Below are positions 17,017-23,906 of a stretch of 27,401 nucleotides of DNA, one piece after another; the stretch's first letter is position 1, and every line of letters starts with the position of its first letter. This DNA is from Phycisphaerales bacterium (lineage in GTDB: Bacteria; Planctomycetota; Phycisphaerae; UBA1845; Fen-1342). The position numbers were made by a program, and so were the translations under genes. Location: assembly GCA_022839625.1 (NCBI GenBank), contig JALHJL010000015.1:1-27401 (forward strand), read 5' to 3'. The notes under the pieces are model-generated. The model ran no database searches, had not been told where the DNA came from, and saw only the letters and a list, made by a program, of their open reading frames with translations.

Positions 17017-18309
17017 TTACGACCCGCCGGTCCAGATTTCGGACACGCTGAGCATCAGCTCTTCGATCGTCGTCAGACCGCGCAGGGCGGCCAGTTTGCC
17101 GGCGTCCGCAATGGTCAACCGCGGCGTACCCCCGCCCGCCACCGCGCAGTTGTACACCTCCCGGGCCGAGGCCCCGCCGCTGATCAGGCTGCGAAGCTCG
17201 TCGGTGGCCGACAGAACCTCGAACACGCCGACGCGGCCGCGATAGCCGGTGTGCCGGCAGTGCGGGCAGCCCCGGCCCAGCGACAGGACGGGTTGCTCCC
17301 CGGCCGCCAGCCACCGGCGCACGCCATCCAGCAGCTTCATGTCCGCCGTCTCCTCCAACCGCACGGTGCAGTAGGGGCACAAACGCCGCACGAGCGTCTG
17401 CGCAATCGCACCTCGCAGCGACCGGGCCACGAAGTGCGGATGGGCACCGAGCGCGATGAGGCTCTCGATCGCCGCGCCGCAGTGCACGGCGTGTGTGGTA
17501 GCCAGCACGAGCCGCCCGGAATTGGCGGCGCGGACGACGGCAGCGGCGGTCTCCCCGTCGCGTACCTCGCCGATCATGATGACGTTGGGATCCTGCCGCA
17601 GGACGCTGCGGACCAGGGTCGGGAAATCCAGCCCGATCTTGCGGTTGACCTGCGCCTGGTCGATGCCGGGCAGGTCGTACTCGACGGGGTTCTCGACCGT
17701 GATGATCTTGCGGTGGCCGTCGGCCAGCCGGCGCAGCAAGGCATAGAGCGTCGTGCTCTTCCCGGCCCCGGTGGCGCCGGTGACCAGGATGAGCCCGGAA
17801 GGCGACTCGATCATCGCTTGTACGTCGCGCAGTTGCCCGTCCGTCAGCCCGAGGTCTTCCAGCTCCCGGGCGCCCGCCTCGCGGTCGAGGATGCGAATGG
17901 CCAAGGCCTCGCCGTGCAGCGTCGGCAGCACCGACACGCGCAGGTCGACGGTGCGCTCGTCAATCGCCCAGGTGCAATGCCCGTCCTGCGGCCGGCGCCG
18001 CTCGCCCACGTCCAGCCGCGCCAGCACCTTGACGTGATTGGTCAAGCGCTGTCCCAAGTCGGCTGGCATCACCCCTTGCGGGGTAAGCCGTCCGTCGAGC
18101 CGAGCGTCCACGTGCAGCCCGTCGCGGTGGTTCGTCAGGTGGATGTCGCTGGCCTGCTCGCGGACGGCGATCGTGGCGATGCGCTCCCAAATGTCCTTCG
18201 CATCCAGACCCGCCGGCGCAAACCCGGCCGCGTCGAAGAGCTGTCCGGGCGCTACCGGGCGCGGCGCGGGCGGTGCGGCGGACGGACGGAGGGCGATCGC
18301 GGTGCTCAT
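17017..18309 (-). CDS. GspE/PulE-type secretion ATPase lacking the N1 domain
   Basis: 430 residues. After a short Ala/Pro-rich leader, the N2 domain runs from EQASDIHL to about 140, then the RecA-like ATPase: Walker A GATGAGKST (Lys184), Asp box TVENPVEYDLPGIDQAQVN (usual form TVEDPVE), Walker B IMIGEVRDGETAA. The His box reads SGRLVLATTHA where most GspE/PilB proteins have TGHLV(L/F)STLHT. A CPYC...CPHC zinc-binding pair precedes GYRGRVGVFEVL, which marks GspE/PilB rather than PilT. The N-terminal N1 (MshEN) domain that contacts the inner-membrane platform is missing. ATG at 18309 has a GGAGG Shine-Dalgarno and overlaps the STAS gene stop. No other type II secretion or pilus gene lies in the window. 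Confidence 0.88.
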   Translation of the reverse strand: MSTAIALRPSAAPPAPRPVAPGQLFDAAGFAPAGLDAKDIWERIATIAVREQASDIHLTNHRDGLHVDARLDGRLTPQGVMPADLGQRLTNHVKVLARLDVGERRRPQDGHCTWAIDERTVDLRVSVLPTLHGEALAIRILDREAGARELEDLGLTDGQLRDVQAMIESPSGLILVTGATGAGKSTTLYALLRRLADGHRKIITVENPVEYDLPGIDQAQVNRKIGLDFPTLVRSVLRQDPNVIMIGEVRDGETAAAVVRAANSGRLVLATTHAVHCGAAIESLIALGAHPHFVARSLRGAIAQTLVRRLCPYCTVRLEETADMKLLDGVRRWLAAGEQPVLSLGRGCPHCRHTGYRGRVGVFEVLSATDELRSLISGGASAREVYNCAVAGGGTPRLTIADAGKLAALRGLTTIEELMLSVSEIWTGGS

Positions 18310-18722
18310 GGCGCGCCTCCAGCCGGCAGGCCTGCGTCCCCCGGCCCGCGGGCGAGCGACGCGGCGTTCAGTTCCGCGACCGCAGCCGGTACGTCCGGGG
18401 CCACGTTGGCCAGGCGGTTCAGGCCCACGGCATCGAACATGCGTGCCACCACAGGGGGCACATTGGCAAACGCCAGCCGCCCGCCGCGCTGCCGCACACG
18501 GCCGAGAAGCTGGAACAGCGCACCGAGGCCCGCTGAGTTGACGAACGGAACTGCGTTCAGGTCGAGGACGACGTGCCGGACCTCGGGCTTCTCCCGCAGG
18601 TGCTGCTCGACCTGCCCGGCCAGAACGTCGCGGTCTTCCCACGACAAGCCGCCGGTGCAGGCCAGAACCGCGCACGCCCGACCGGCATCCTGAATTCGGA
18701 ACTTGGTGCTTGTGTCGGGCAT
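18306..18722 (-). CDS. STAS-domain protein (anti-sigma factor antagonist type)
   Basis: 138 residues with one STAS domain. The core is VVLDLNAVPFVNSAGLGALF, in which Ser63 in NSAGLG is at the position phosphorylated by anti-sigma kinases in SpoIIAA/RsbV proteins; GGRLAFANVPPVVARMFDAVGL is the usual second half. A GGAG sits 7 nt before the ATG on the minus strand. The stop overlaps the ATG of the GspE-like ATPase (ATGA), so the two are probably translated together. No RsbW-type kinase is adjacent. It could act in partner switching or as a regulatory partner of the ATPase; the sequence does not decide. Confidence 0.88.
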   Translation of the reverse strand: MPDTSTKFRIQDAGRACAVLACTGGLSWEDRDVLAGQVEQHLREKPEVRHVVLDLNAVPFVNSAGLGALFQLLGRVRQRGGRLAFANVPPVVARMFDAVGLNRLANVAPDVPAAVAELNAASLARGPGDAGLPAGGAP

Positions 18723-18751
18723 GAGTGCTCCAGCGGCCCCGCTTCACGTCT

Positions 18752-18772
18752 TGCACGCCTGGTCAGCGTGCA
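18752..18772. promoter_or_regulatory. Inverted repeat in the STAS-gspE leader
   Basis: TGCACGC (18752-18758), 7-nt spacer, GCGTGCA (18766-18772), a perfect 7-bp inverted repeat about 30 bp before the STAS start on the minus strand. It could be an operator. No convincing promoter was seen in 18723-18945. Confidence 0.35.
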
Positions 18773-18945
18773 TATCGGCTAGCTCCGGCCGGACTCGATG
18801 TGCGCCGCAGCGAAAACCACGGGGGTCCCATAGTGTCATCGTTGGCCGCAGGGGCACGGCGGGCGCAACTGGCGGTGGCCCCGAACGGCAGTCCGGGCAG
18901 CGCAAGCGGCCATCTCTGCATAGCGGACGGGGCGGAGCGGTGGGA

Positions 18946-19443
18946 TCACTGTGGCTGGGTCTGGACTTCGGGGTCGGCTGCTTGCCGCGGTGCGTGCGGT
19001 ACGGATGCTGACGCGGAGCTGCCCGCCGGCGTGCGTTTGGACTGCCGGGCGGCGTCTTCGGTCGCAATTGCGAGCCAACAGGTGAGTGTTGCCGCCCCGG
19101 CCAGGATCGTGGGGAATAGCGGTATCTCGCCGGTTCCGCTCAGCCAGAACATACCCAGCGTTCCGGCCAGCATCAGGACCGACACGCAGAGGGCGGTCCG
19201 CAGTGCCCAGCGCACCCCGCGCCGGATGAGCACGCCCAAGCCGATCCAGGCCAGTCCCAGCAGGAGCGTCAGGCCCACGGTGGCGGTCACGCTCCACGTC
19301 GGCGCCGTTCGGCTGACCAGCCGCACCAGGACCAGCGGGGTTAGTGCAGACACCAGCAGGCCGGCGCCGAGGGCGACACAGGCGAGGCAGGCCAAGCCCC
19401 GTGCTTCGCGGAGCCGCCGAAGTACCGTAGGTTTGTCGGGCAC
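18946..19443 (-). CDS. Hypothetical four-helix membrane protein
   Basis: 165 residues from the GTG at 19443, supported by GAGGA about 8 nt upstream; the frame is open to 19620 but overlaps a degenerate palindrome and intergenic sequence. A short basic N-terminus (KPTVLRRLREARG) is followed by four hydrophobic segments of about 20 residues, including LACLACVALGAGLLVSALTP and VGLTLLLGLAWIGLGVL, ending in a polar, Ala/Ser/Gln-rich tail. No catalytic or binding motif is visible, and I do not recognise a named family. It lies upstream of the STAS gene on the same strand with a gap of about 220 bp. Confidence 0.7.
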   Translation of the reverse strand: MPDKPTVLRRLREARGLACLACVALGAGLLVSALTPLVLVRLVSRTAPTWSVTATVGLTLLLGLAWIGLGVLIRRGVRWALRTALCVSVLMLAGTLGMFWLSGTGEIPLFPTILAGAATLTCWLAIATEDAARQSKRTPAGSSASASVPHAPRQAADPEVQTQPQ

Positions 19444-19550
19444 GAGACTGGTCCTCTGCGAGTTGTATCGGGCAGTTGCGGATGTGGCTTTGCAGAGAGA
19501 TCGGATGTTGAGGGGGCTGCCGTGCCGCGGCTTCCGATAATCGCCGCGCC

Positions 19551-19571
19551 GTGCAAAGCTGGAGCTTCGCG
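19551..19571. repeat. Degenerate single copy of the array palindrome
   Basis: The plus strand GTGCAAAGCTGGAGCTTCGC matches the GGCAAAGCTGGAGCTTTGCC core seen in the YfhO-family gene with a few changes, and the foot reads GTCG instead of GTAG on the minus strand. It lies between the zinc-ribbon gene and the four-helix membrane protein gene, a third location for the family. Confidence 0.6.
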
Positions 19572-19616
19572 ACCCCTGGACCTCGCCCAAGTGAGTGGCG
19601 TGTCGGCCGCCCTCGG

Positions 19617-19856
19617 TCACCCGAAGCAGTGCGGTCCCCGACCGGAATTCGTCAATTCATGCCCACAGCGGGCGCAGTAGCGCGCACGGATCGGGTTTGC
19701 GTGGCCGCAAGCCGGGTTCGGACAACGCCGACCCGCGCCTCGCCCGCCGCGGGGGCCGCTGAGAACGACGACCGAGATCAGCAGCAGGATTCCCGCCGCG
19801 AGCGTGATCGCGAACGTGAGGGGCGACGAAAGCCAGTTGCTGTACAGGCAGAACAT
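19617..19856 (-). CDS. Small membrane-anchored zinc-ribbon protein
   Basis: 79 residues. One hydrophobic segment (SPLTFAITLAAGILLLISVV) near the N-terminus is followed by a Gly/Arg linker and a double zinc knuckle, CPNPACG...YCARCGHEL, the common bacterial zinc-ribbon form. The ATG at 19856 is preceded by GAGGTG; a GTG at 19862 is an alternative start adding two residues. Such proteins have no single known role. It is the first gene of a minus-strand group and is divergent from pdxJ. Confidence 0.72.
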   Translation of the reverse strand: MFCLYSNWLSSPLTFAITLAAGILLLISVVVLSGPRGGRGAGRRCPNPACGHANPIRARYCARCGHELTNSGRGPHCFG

Positions 19857-19995
19857 CGTCACCTCGTCGTCAGTCCACCGCCGTACGACCGACGTCGTGT
19901 CCAGGATGATAATCGGTCCGATGGGAGCCGTCGTACACGACCGGCCCAGCCGAACCCGCGCCGCGAGCAGCCTGGCCGCGCGCCCAGCGCCCCGG

Positions 19996-20029
19996 GCACG
20001 GCCCGTGCGCGGCCGGTCGGGCCGACCGG
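19996..20029. repeat. Two back-to-back hairpins
   Basis: GCACG/CGTGC with loop GCC (19996-20008), then the perfect 8-bp stem CCGGTCGG, G, CCGACCGG (20013-20029). They sit in the 285-bp divergent gap between the zinc-ribbon gene and pdxJ. No T run follows, so they may be operators or further dispersed palindromes. Confidence 0.5.
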
Positions 20030-20085
20030 TGTGTGTCCGGGTCCTACTTGGGCGGCCGCTGAGGTGTTACCATGTTCCCCCGGTG

Positions 20086-20111
20086 GTAGCGGCCGAGCTC
20101 TTGCTCGGCCG
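20086..20111 (+). repeat. GTAG-headed hairpin in the pdxJ leader
   Basis: GTAG (20086-20089) directly followed by the perfect 9-bp stem CGGCCGAGC, loop TCTT, GCTCGGCCG (20090-20111). It has the same architecture as the other GTAG-headed hairpins but a different stem. It ends about 12 bp before the pdxJ Shine-Dalgarno (AGGAGAAGG, about 20123-20131), so in the transcript it could influence translation. Confidence 0.75.
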
Positions 20112-20141
20112 AGACGCAGAAGCAGGAGAAGGTGCCGCGCT

Positions 20142-20894
20142 ATGAACAAGCTGGGCGTCAACATCGACCACGTGGCTACGGTTCGCCAGGCCCGCCGGAC
20201 GGATGAGCCGGACCCGGTGTGGGCAGCCGCGGAGGCCGAGCTCGGCGGCGCAGACGGGATCACGTTTCACCTGCGCGAGGACCGCCGGCACATCAACGAC
20301 CGTGACGCCGAGCTGCTGAAACAGGTCGTGGGCGTGAAGCTCAACATGGAGATGTCGGTCAACCCGGGCATCGTGAAGATCGCCCTGCGGTTGCGGCCGG
20401 ACCAATCCACGCTGGTACCAGAGCGCCGCGAGGAGCTCACGACGGAGGGCGGTCTCGACGTGGTTCGGCTGCGGAAGAAGATCGCGCCGGTGGTCCGCAA
20501 GCTCAAGGGCGCGGGCATCGTCACCAGCGCGTTCATCGAGCCGGCCAAGGACCAGATCCGGGCGTCGGCGGAGTGCGGGTTCGACGCGGTCGAGCTGTGG
20601 ACGGGGGCCTATGCGCACGCGAAACGCGACATCGCGCTGGCGGCGGCGCTGGAGCGGCTGGCACGCGGCGTGGACGTGGGCCGGGAGTGCGGGCTGGACG
20701 TGCACGCCGGCCACGGCTTGACCTATCGGAACATCGAGCCCATCGCAGCCCTGGGCATCTTCTCCGAGTTCAACATCGGGCACAGCATCGTCGCGCGGGC
20801 CGCGTTCGTCGGGCTGCGCGAGGCCGTGCGAGAGATGAAGCGTTTGCTGGACCGCGCCCTGCTCTTGTCCAGGCCGGCCGGTCAGCCGGGCTAA
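20142..20894 (+). CDS. pdxJ: Pyridoxine 5'-phosphate synthase
   Basis: 250 residues. Condenses 1-deoxyxylulose 5-phosphate with 3-amino-2-oxopropyl phosphate to give pyridoxine 5'-phosphate, the last ring-forming step of the DXP-dependent vitamin B6 route. The TIM-barrel signatures are all present: GVNIDHVATVRQAR (His10), GADGITFHLREDRRHINDRD, NMEMSVN, LVPERREELTTEGGLDV, WTGAYA, DVHAGHGLTYRNI and FNIGHSIVARA. Length matches the family. ATG at 20142 follows AGGAGAAGG. It opens a plus-strand unit with lpxA 11 bp downstream. Presence of pdxJ implies the DXP-dependent pathway rather than PdxS/PdxT. Confidence 0.97.
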   Translation: MNKLGVNIDHVATVRQARRTDEPDPVWAAAEAELGGADGITFHLREDRRHINDRDAELLKQVVGVKLNMEMSVNPGIVKIALRLRPDQSTLVPERREELTTEGGLDVVRLRKKIAPVVRKLKGAGIVTSAFIEPAKDQIRASAECGFDAVELWTGAYAHAKRDIALAAALERLARGVDVGRECGLDVHAGHGLTYRNIEPIAALGIFSEFNIGHSIVARAAFVGLREAVREMKRLLDRALLLSRPAGQPG

Positions 20895-20905
20895 GTGGAA
20901 GACCT

Positions 20906-21718
20906 ATGCCAATTCACTCGACCGCAATCGTCGACGCCAGCGCTGAAATCGACGCAACCGCCGAGATCGGGGCGTACGCCGTCGTTGAGCGAAGCGTCCG
21001 CATCGGGGCCGCGGCGCGCCTGTTCCCGCACGCTTACGTGGCGGAAGGAACGACCCTCGGGCGGGCCGTGCAGGTCCACCCGTTTGCCGTCGTCGGCCAT
21101 GTGCCACAGGACTTGAAGTGGGCCGGCGAACCGAGCTTCACGCTGGTTGGCGACGAGACCATCATCCGCGAGCACGCCAGCATCCATCGCGGCACGACGC
21201 CGGGCAGCACGACGACGATCGGGCAGCGGTGCTTCATCATGTCCACGGGGCACATTGGTCACAATTGCACGGTGGGTGACGACGTCACAATCGCGACCGG
21301 GGCGATGCTCGCGGGCCACGTCGAGATCGGCGCGCGGGCCTTCATCAGCGGAAACGTCGTTCTGCACCAGTTCATGCGCGTGGGGGACCTCGCGATGATC
21401 GGGGGCAACGTCGCCCTGGCGCAAGACGTCCCGCCGTTCATGTTGGTGCGTTTCCCACAGGTGATCCTGGGGCCGAACACAGTGGGTCTGCGGCGGGCGG
21501 GGATGAGCTCGGAAGAGCGGCTCGAGGTGCGGCGGTGTTATCGGACGCTGTACCGCGGCGGGCTGCCGTTTCCCAAGGCCGTCGAGCGGCTGGCGGAACT
21601 GGTGCGGACCGAGGCCGGGCGCCGCCTGCTCCAGTTTCTGCGCAGTCCTTCCAAGCGCGGGTTCCTGCCCTATCGAGCGTGGGGCGGCGGTCGCGACACG
21701 AGCGACGACGAATCGTGA
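20906..21718 (+). CDS. lpxA: Acyl-ACP--UDP-GlcNAc O-acyltransferase (LpxA)
   Basis: 270 residues. Transfers a 3-hydroxyacyl chain from ACP to UDP-GlcNAc, the first step of lipid A synthesis, in the cytoplasm. Left-handed beta-helix hexad repeats fill the first two thirds. LpxA-specific motifs are PQDLKWAGEPSFTLVGDETI, REHASIHRGT, GHIGHNCTVGDD with the expected catalytic His, NVVLHQFMRVGDLAMIGG, and NTVGLRRAGMSSEER at the start of the helical tail. Length is normal. GGAAG precedes the ATG at 20906. It lies 11 bp after pdxJ and overlaps the glycerate kinase gene by 4 bp, an arrangement unlike the usual lpxD-fabZ-lpxA-lpxB cluster. It implies a lipid-A-type outer membrane. Confidence 0.95.
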   Translation: MPIHSTAIVDASAEIDATAEIGAYAVVERSVRIGAAARLFPHAYVAEGTTLGRAVQVHPFAVVGHVPQDLKWAGEPSFTLVGDETIIREHASIHRGTTPGSTTTIGQRCFIMSTGHIGHNCTVGDDVTIATGAMLAGHVEIGARAFISGNVVLHQFMRVGDLAMIGGNVALAQDVPPFMLVRFPQVILGPNTVGLRRAGMSSEERLEVRRCYRTLYRGGLPFPKAVERLAELVRTEAGRRLLQFLRSPSKRGFLPYRAWGGGRDTSDDES

Positions 21719-22857
21719 GAATCCTGATCGCGCCGGACAAGTTCAAGGACGCGCTCGACGCGGCCCGTGTCGCCGCCGCGCTGGCGGAGGGTGTACGGGA
21801 CGCGCAGCCGGACGCGATCGTCGAGCTGTGCCCGCTGGGCGACGGCGGCGAAGGGACGGGCCGCGTGCTGGCGGCCGCGCTCGCGGCCGAAGCGCACACC
21901 GCGGTCGTGCAGGACCCGCTCGGCCGGCAGCGCGAGGCGCGGTGGTGGCGTGTCCCGGACAGCCGGACGGCGATTGTCGAGCTGGCGGAGGCGTCCGGGT
22001 TGGCGCTTCTCCCCGCCGCCGAGCGCGACGCGCTGCGAACCACGAGCTTCGGCACGGGGCAGCTCTTGCGTGCCGCGCGCGAGGCGGGTTGCCGGCGCGT
22101 ACTGCTCTGTGTCGGCGGCTCGGCGACGGTGGATGGGGGAGCCGGGTGCCTGCAAGCGTTGGGCTGGCGACTTGTCGACCAGGGCGGGGCAACGATTACG
22201 GCAGCGATGACGGGCGGCTTGCTGCACACCGTCGCCGCCCTGCACGCACCGGCCGAGCCGTTTGGAGCAGACGTAAAGATCCTCTGCGATGTCGACAACC
22301 CGCTGCTGGGGCCGCGCGGGGCGGCCGCCGTGTTCGGGCCGCAGAAAGGGGCCACCCCGGCGGGCGTCGATGAGCTGGAGCGCGGGCTGGCCCACTGGGC
22401 CGACGTGCTGGAGCGTTGCTGCGGAACGGATGTCCGAACGTTGCCCGGCGGCGGCGCGGCGGGGGGGCTGCCCGCGGGGGTTGCCGCCGCACTGGGGACA
22501 CGCCTGTGCCCTGGCTTCGACGTGGTCGCGCAGCACGTCGCGTTGGCCGAGAAGCTGGCCGGCTGCGACCTCTGTCTCACGGGCGAGGGTCGCATCGACG
22601 ATCAGACGGCAAGCGGCAAGGTCGTCGCGGGCGTGGCGCGCGTCGCTGCGCAACGGCGGGTTTCGACCGTGGCGTTTGCGGGCGCGGTCCGCCTGCGGCC
22701 CAGCCAGACCATCGGCGAACTCGCCAGGCAGGTGGGCGTTCAACAAATCGTTGTGATCACGCCGCCGGGCCTGCGGTTGGCGGAGGCGCTGGCCGCGACG
22801 GCGGCCCACTTGCGCCGCGCCGCGCGCAGCACGCTGGCGGCCCATCTTGCTCCGTGA
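21715..22857 (+). CDS. Glycerate 2-kinase (GK-I family)
   Basis: 380 residues, typical length for the GarK/GlxK family. Phosphorylates D-glycerate using ATP, feeding glycolysis. The N-terminus RILIAPDKFKDALDA, the CPLGDGGEGT motif, CVGGSATVDGGAG, DVDNPLLGPRGAA...FGPQKGA, GGGAAGGLPAG and TGEGRIDDQTASGK are all family hallmarks. The GTG start at 21715 overlaps the lpxA stop (GTGA), implying coupled translation. The link between lipid A synthesis and glycerate phosphorylation is not obvious; the pairing may simply be operon packing. I leave the symbol empty because GarK and GlxK cannot be separated here. Confidence 0.93.
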   Translation: MRILIAPDKFKDALDAARVAAALAEGVRDAQPDAIVELCPLGDGGEGTGRVLAAALAAEAHTAVVQDPLGRQREARWWRVPDSRTAIVELAEASGLALLPAAERDALRTTSFGTGQLLRAAREAGCRRVLLCVGGSATVDGGAGCLQALGWRLVDQGGATITAAMTGGLLHTVAALHAPAEPFGADVKILCDVDNPLLGPRGAAAVFGPQKGATPAGVDELERGLAHWADVLERCCGTDVRTLPGGGAAGGLPAGVAAALGTRLCPGFDVVAQHVALAEKLAGCDLCLTGEGRIDDQTASGKVVAGVARVAAQRRVSTVAFAGAVRLRPSQTIGELARQVGVQQIVVITPPGLRLAEALAATAAHLRRAARSTLAAHLAP

Positions 22858-22954
22858 GAGGACCAGCCGCACACATCCGGGGTCGGGACGAACCGCCGGC
22901 CGGCGTGTACACTGCGCCGCGGGGATAGGAAAATGACCCCGCCGGGAGCCGCCG

Positions 22955-23881
22955 ATGCCGACCACCTTGCGGTTCTGCCTTGTCGATGCGTTTGCCGAGC
23001 AACCCTATCGCGGGAACGTGGCCGGCGTCGTGTTCGACGCCGACACGTTGAGCGCTGCGCAGATGCAGCGGATCGCCAATGAGATTCGTGCGAGCGAGAC
23101 GGCGTTTCTCAGCCGGGCGAACGACCTGCACCGGCCGACGCTGATCCGTTGGTTCACACCGACCAGCGAGGTCCAATTCTGCGGGCACGCGACCCTGGCC
23201 GCCGCCCACGCGCTGCACGAAGCGGGCTGCCTGGGCGGGCTCCGGACGCGTCCGGACGCCTGTCTGACGCTCGACAGCGCCGCGGGCCTGCTGCGGCTCC
23301 AGCCCGAGTCGCTGCCGGAGCCCTACCAAAGCACGATCTGGTGGCTGGCGATGCCCGAGCCGGGCCTGCGGGCCGACCACACGAACCCGCTCCGCACATG
23401 TGAGCTGCTCGGACTGAGCATCGACGACCTCGACCCGGCGCTGCCCGCGATGCGGACGCGCGACAACGACGTGATCTACGCGGTGCGCAGCTGGCAGACG
23501 CTGATAGAGATGCGGCCGCGCTTCGACGAGCTGGCCCGCTGGTGCGAGCGGAACGAGATCCGCGGCCTGTGCGTCACGACGACCACGACCCTCGCGGACA
23601 GCGTCAACGCCCACTCGCGGTTCTTCGCGCCCGCCGTCGGTGTCGACGAAGACCCGGTCACGGGCAGCGTCCACGGCCCCCTGGCGGTCTACCTCGTCGT
23701 GAACGGTGTGGTCGGCAGCGCCGGGGGGCGCTCGGCCTTGATCTGCGCCCAGGGCCGGCCGGGCGACCGGAGCGGCCTGGTGCGCGCCCTGGTGGAGGCG
23801 AGCCCGCAGGGCTACCGCGTCCAAATCGGCGGCGAGTGCTTCACGACGCTGACCGGCGAGTTGCGCGTACCGCCGGAGTGA
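22955..23881 (+). CDS. PhzF-family isomerase-like protein
   Basis: 308 residues with the PhzF diaminopimelate-epimerase-like fold. Family motifs: VDAFAEQPYRGNVAGVV, NEIRASETAFL with Glu48 at the catalytic position of PhzF, RWFTPTSEVQFCGHATLAAAH, and VDEDPVTGSVHGPLAVY near the C-terminus. PhzF proper isomerises an intermediate of phenazine synthesis, but most relatives in bacteria have unknown substrates and no phenazine genes are present here, so only the family is called. GGGAG about 7 nt before the ATG supports the start. The gap from glycerate kinase is 97 bp. Confidence 0.92.
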   Translation: MPTTLRFCLVDAFAEQPYRGNVAGVVFDADTLSAAQMQRIANEIRASETAFLSRANDLHRPTLIRWFTPTSEVQFCGHATLAAAHALHEAGCLGGLRTRPDACLTLDSAAGLLRLQPESLPEPYQSTIWWLAMPEPGLRADHTNPLRTCELLGLSIDDLDPALPAMRTRDNDVIYAVRSWQTLIEMRPRFDELARWCERNEIRGLCVTTTTTLADSVNAHSRFFAPAVGVDEDPVTGSVHGPLAVYLVVNGVVGSAGGRSALICAQGRPGDRSGLVRALVEASPQGYRVQIGGECFTTLTGELRVPPE

Positions 23882-23906
23882 CGGGAGAAAGCGGCGGCGT
23901 GCGCCG

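Noticed and set aside
22900..22930. Promoter before the PhzF-like gene
   Set aside because: TGTACACT gives no acceptable -10/-35 pair at normal spacing.
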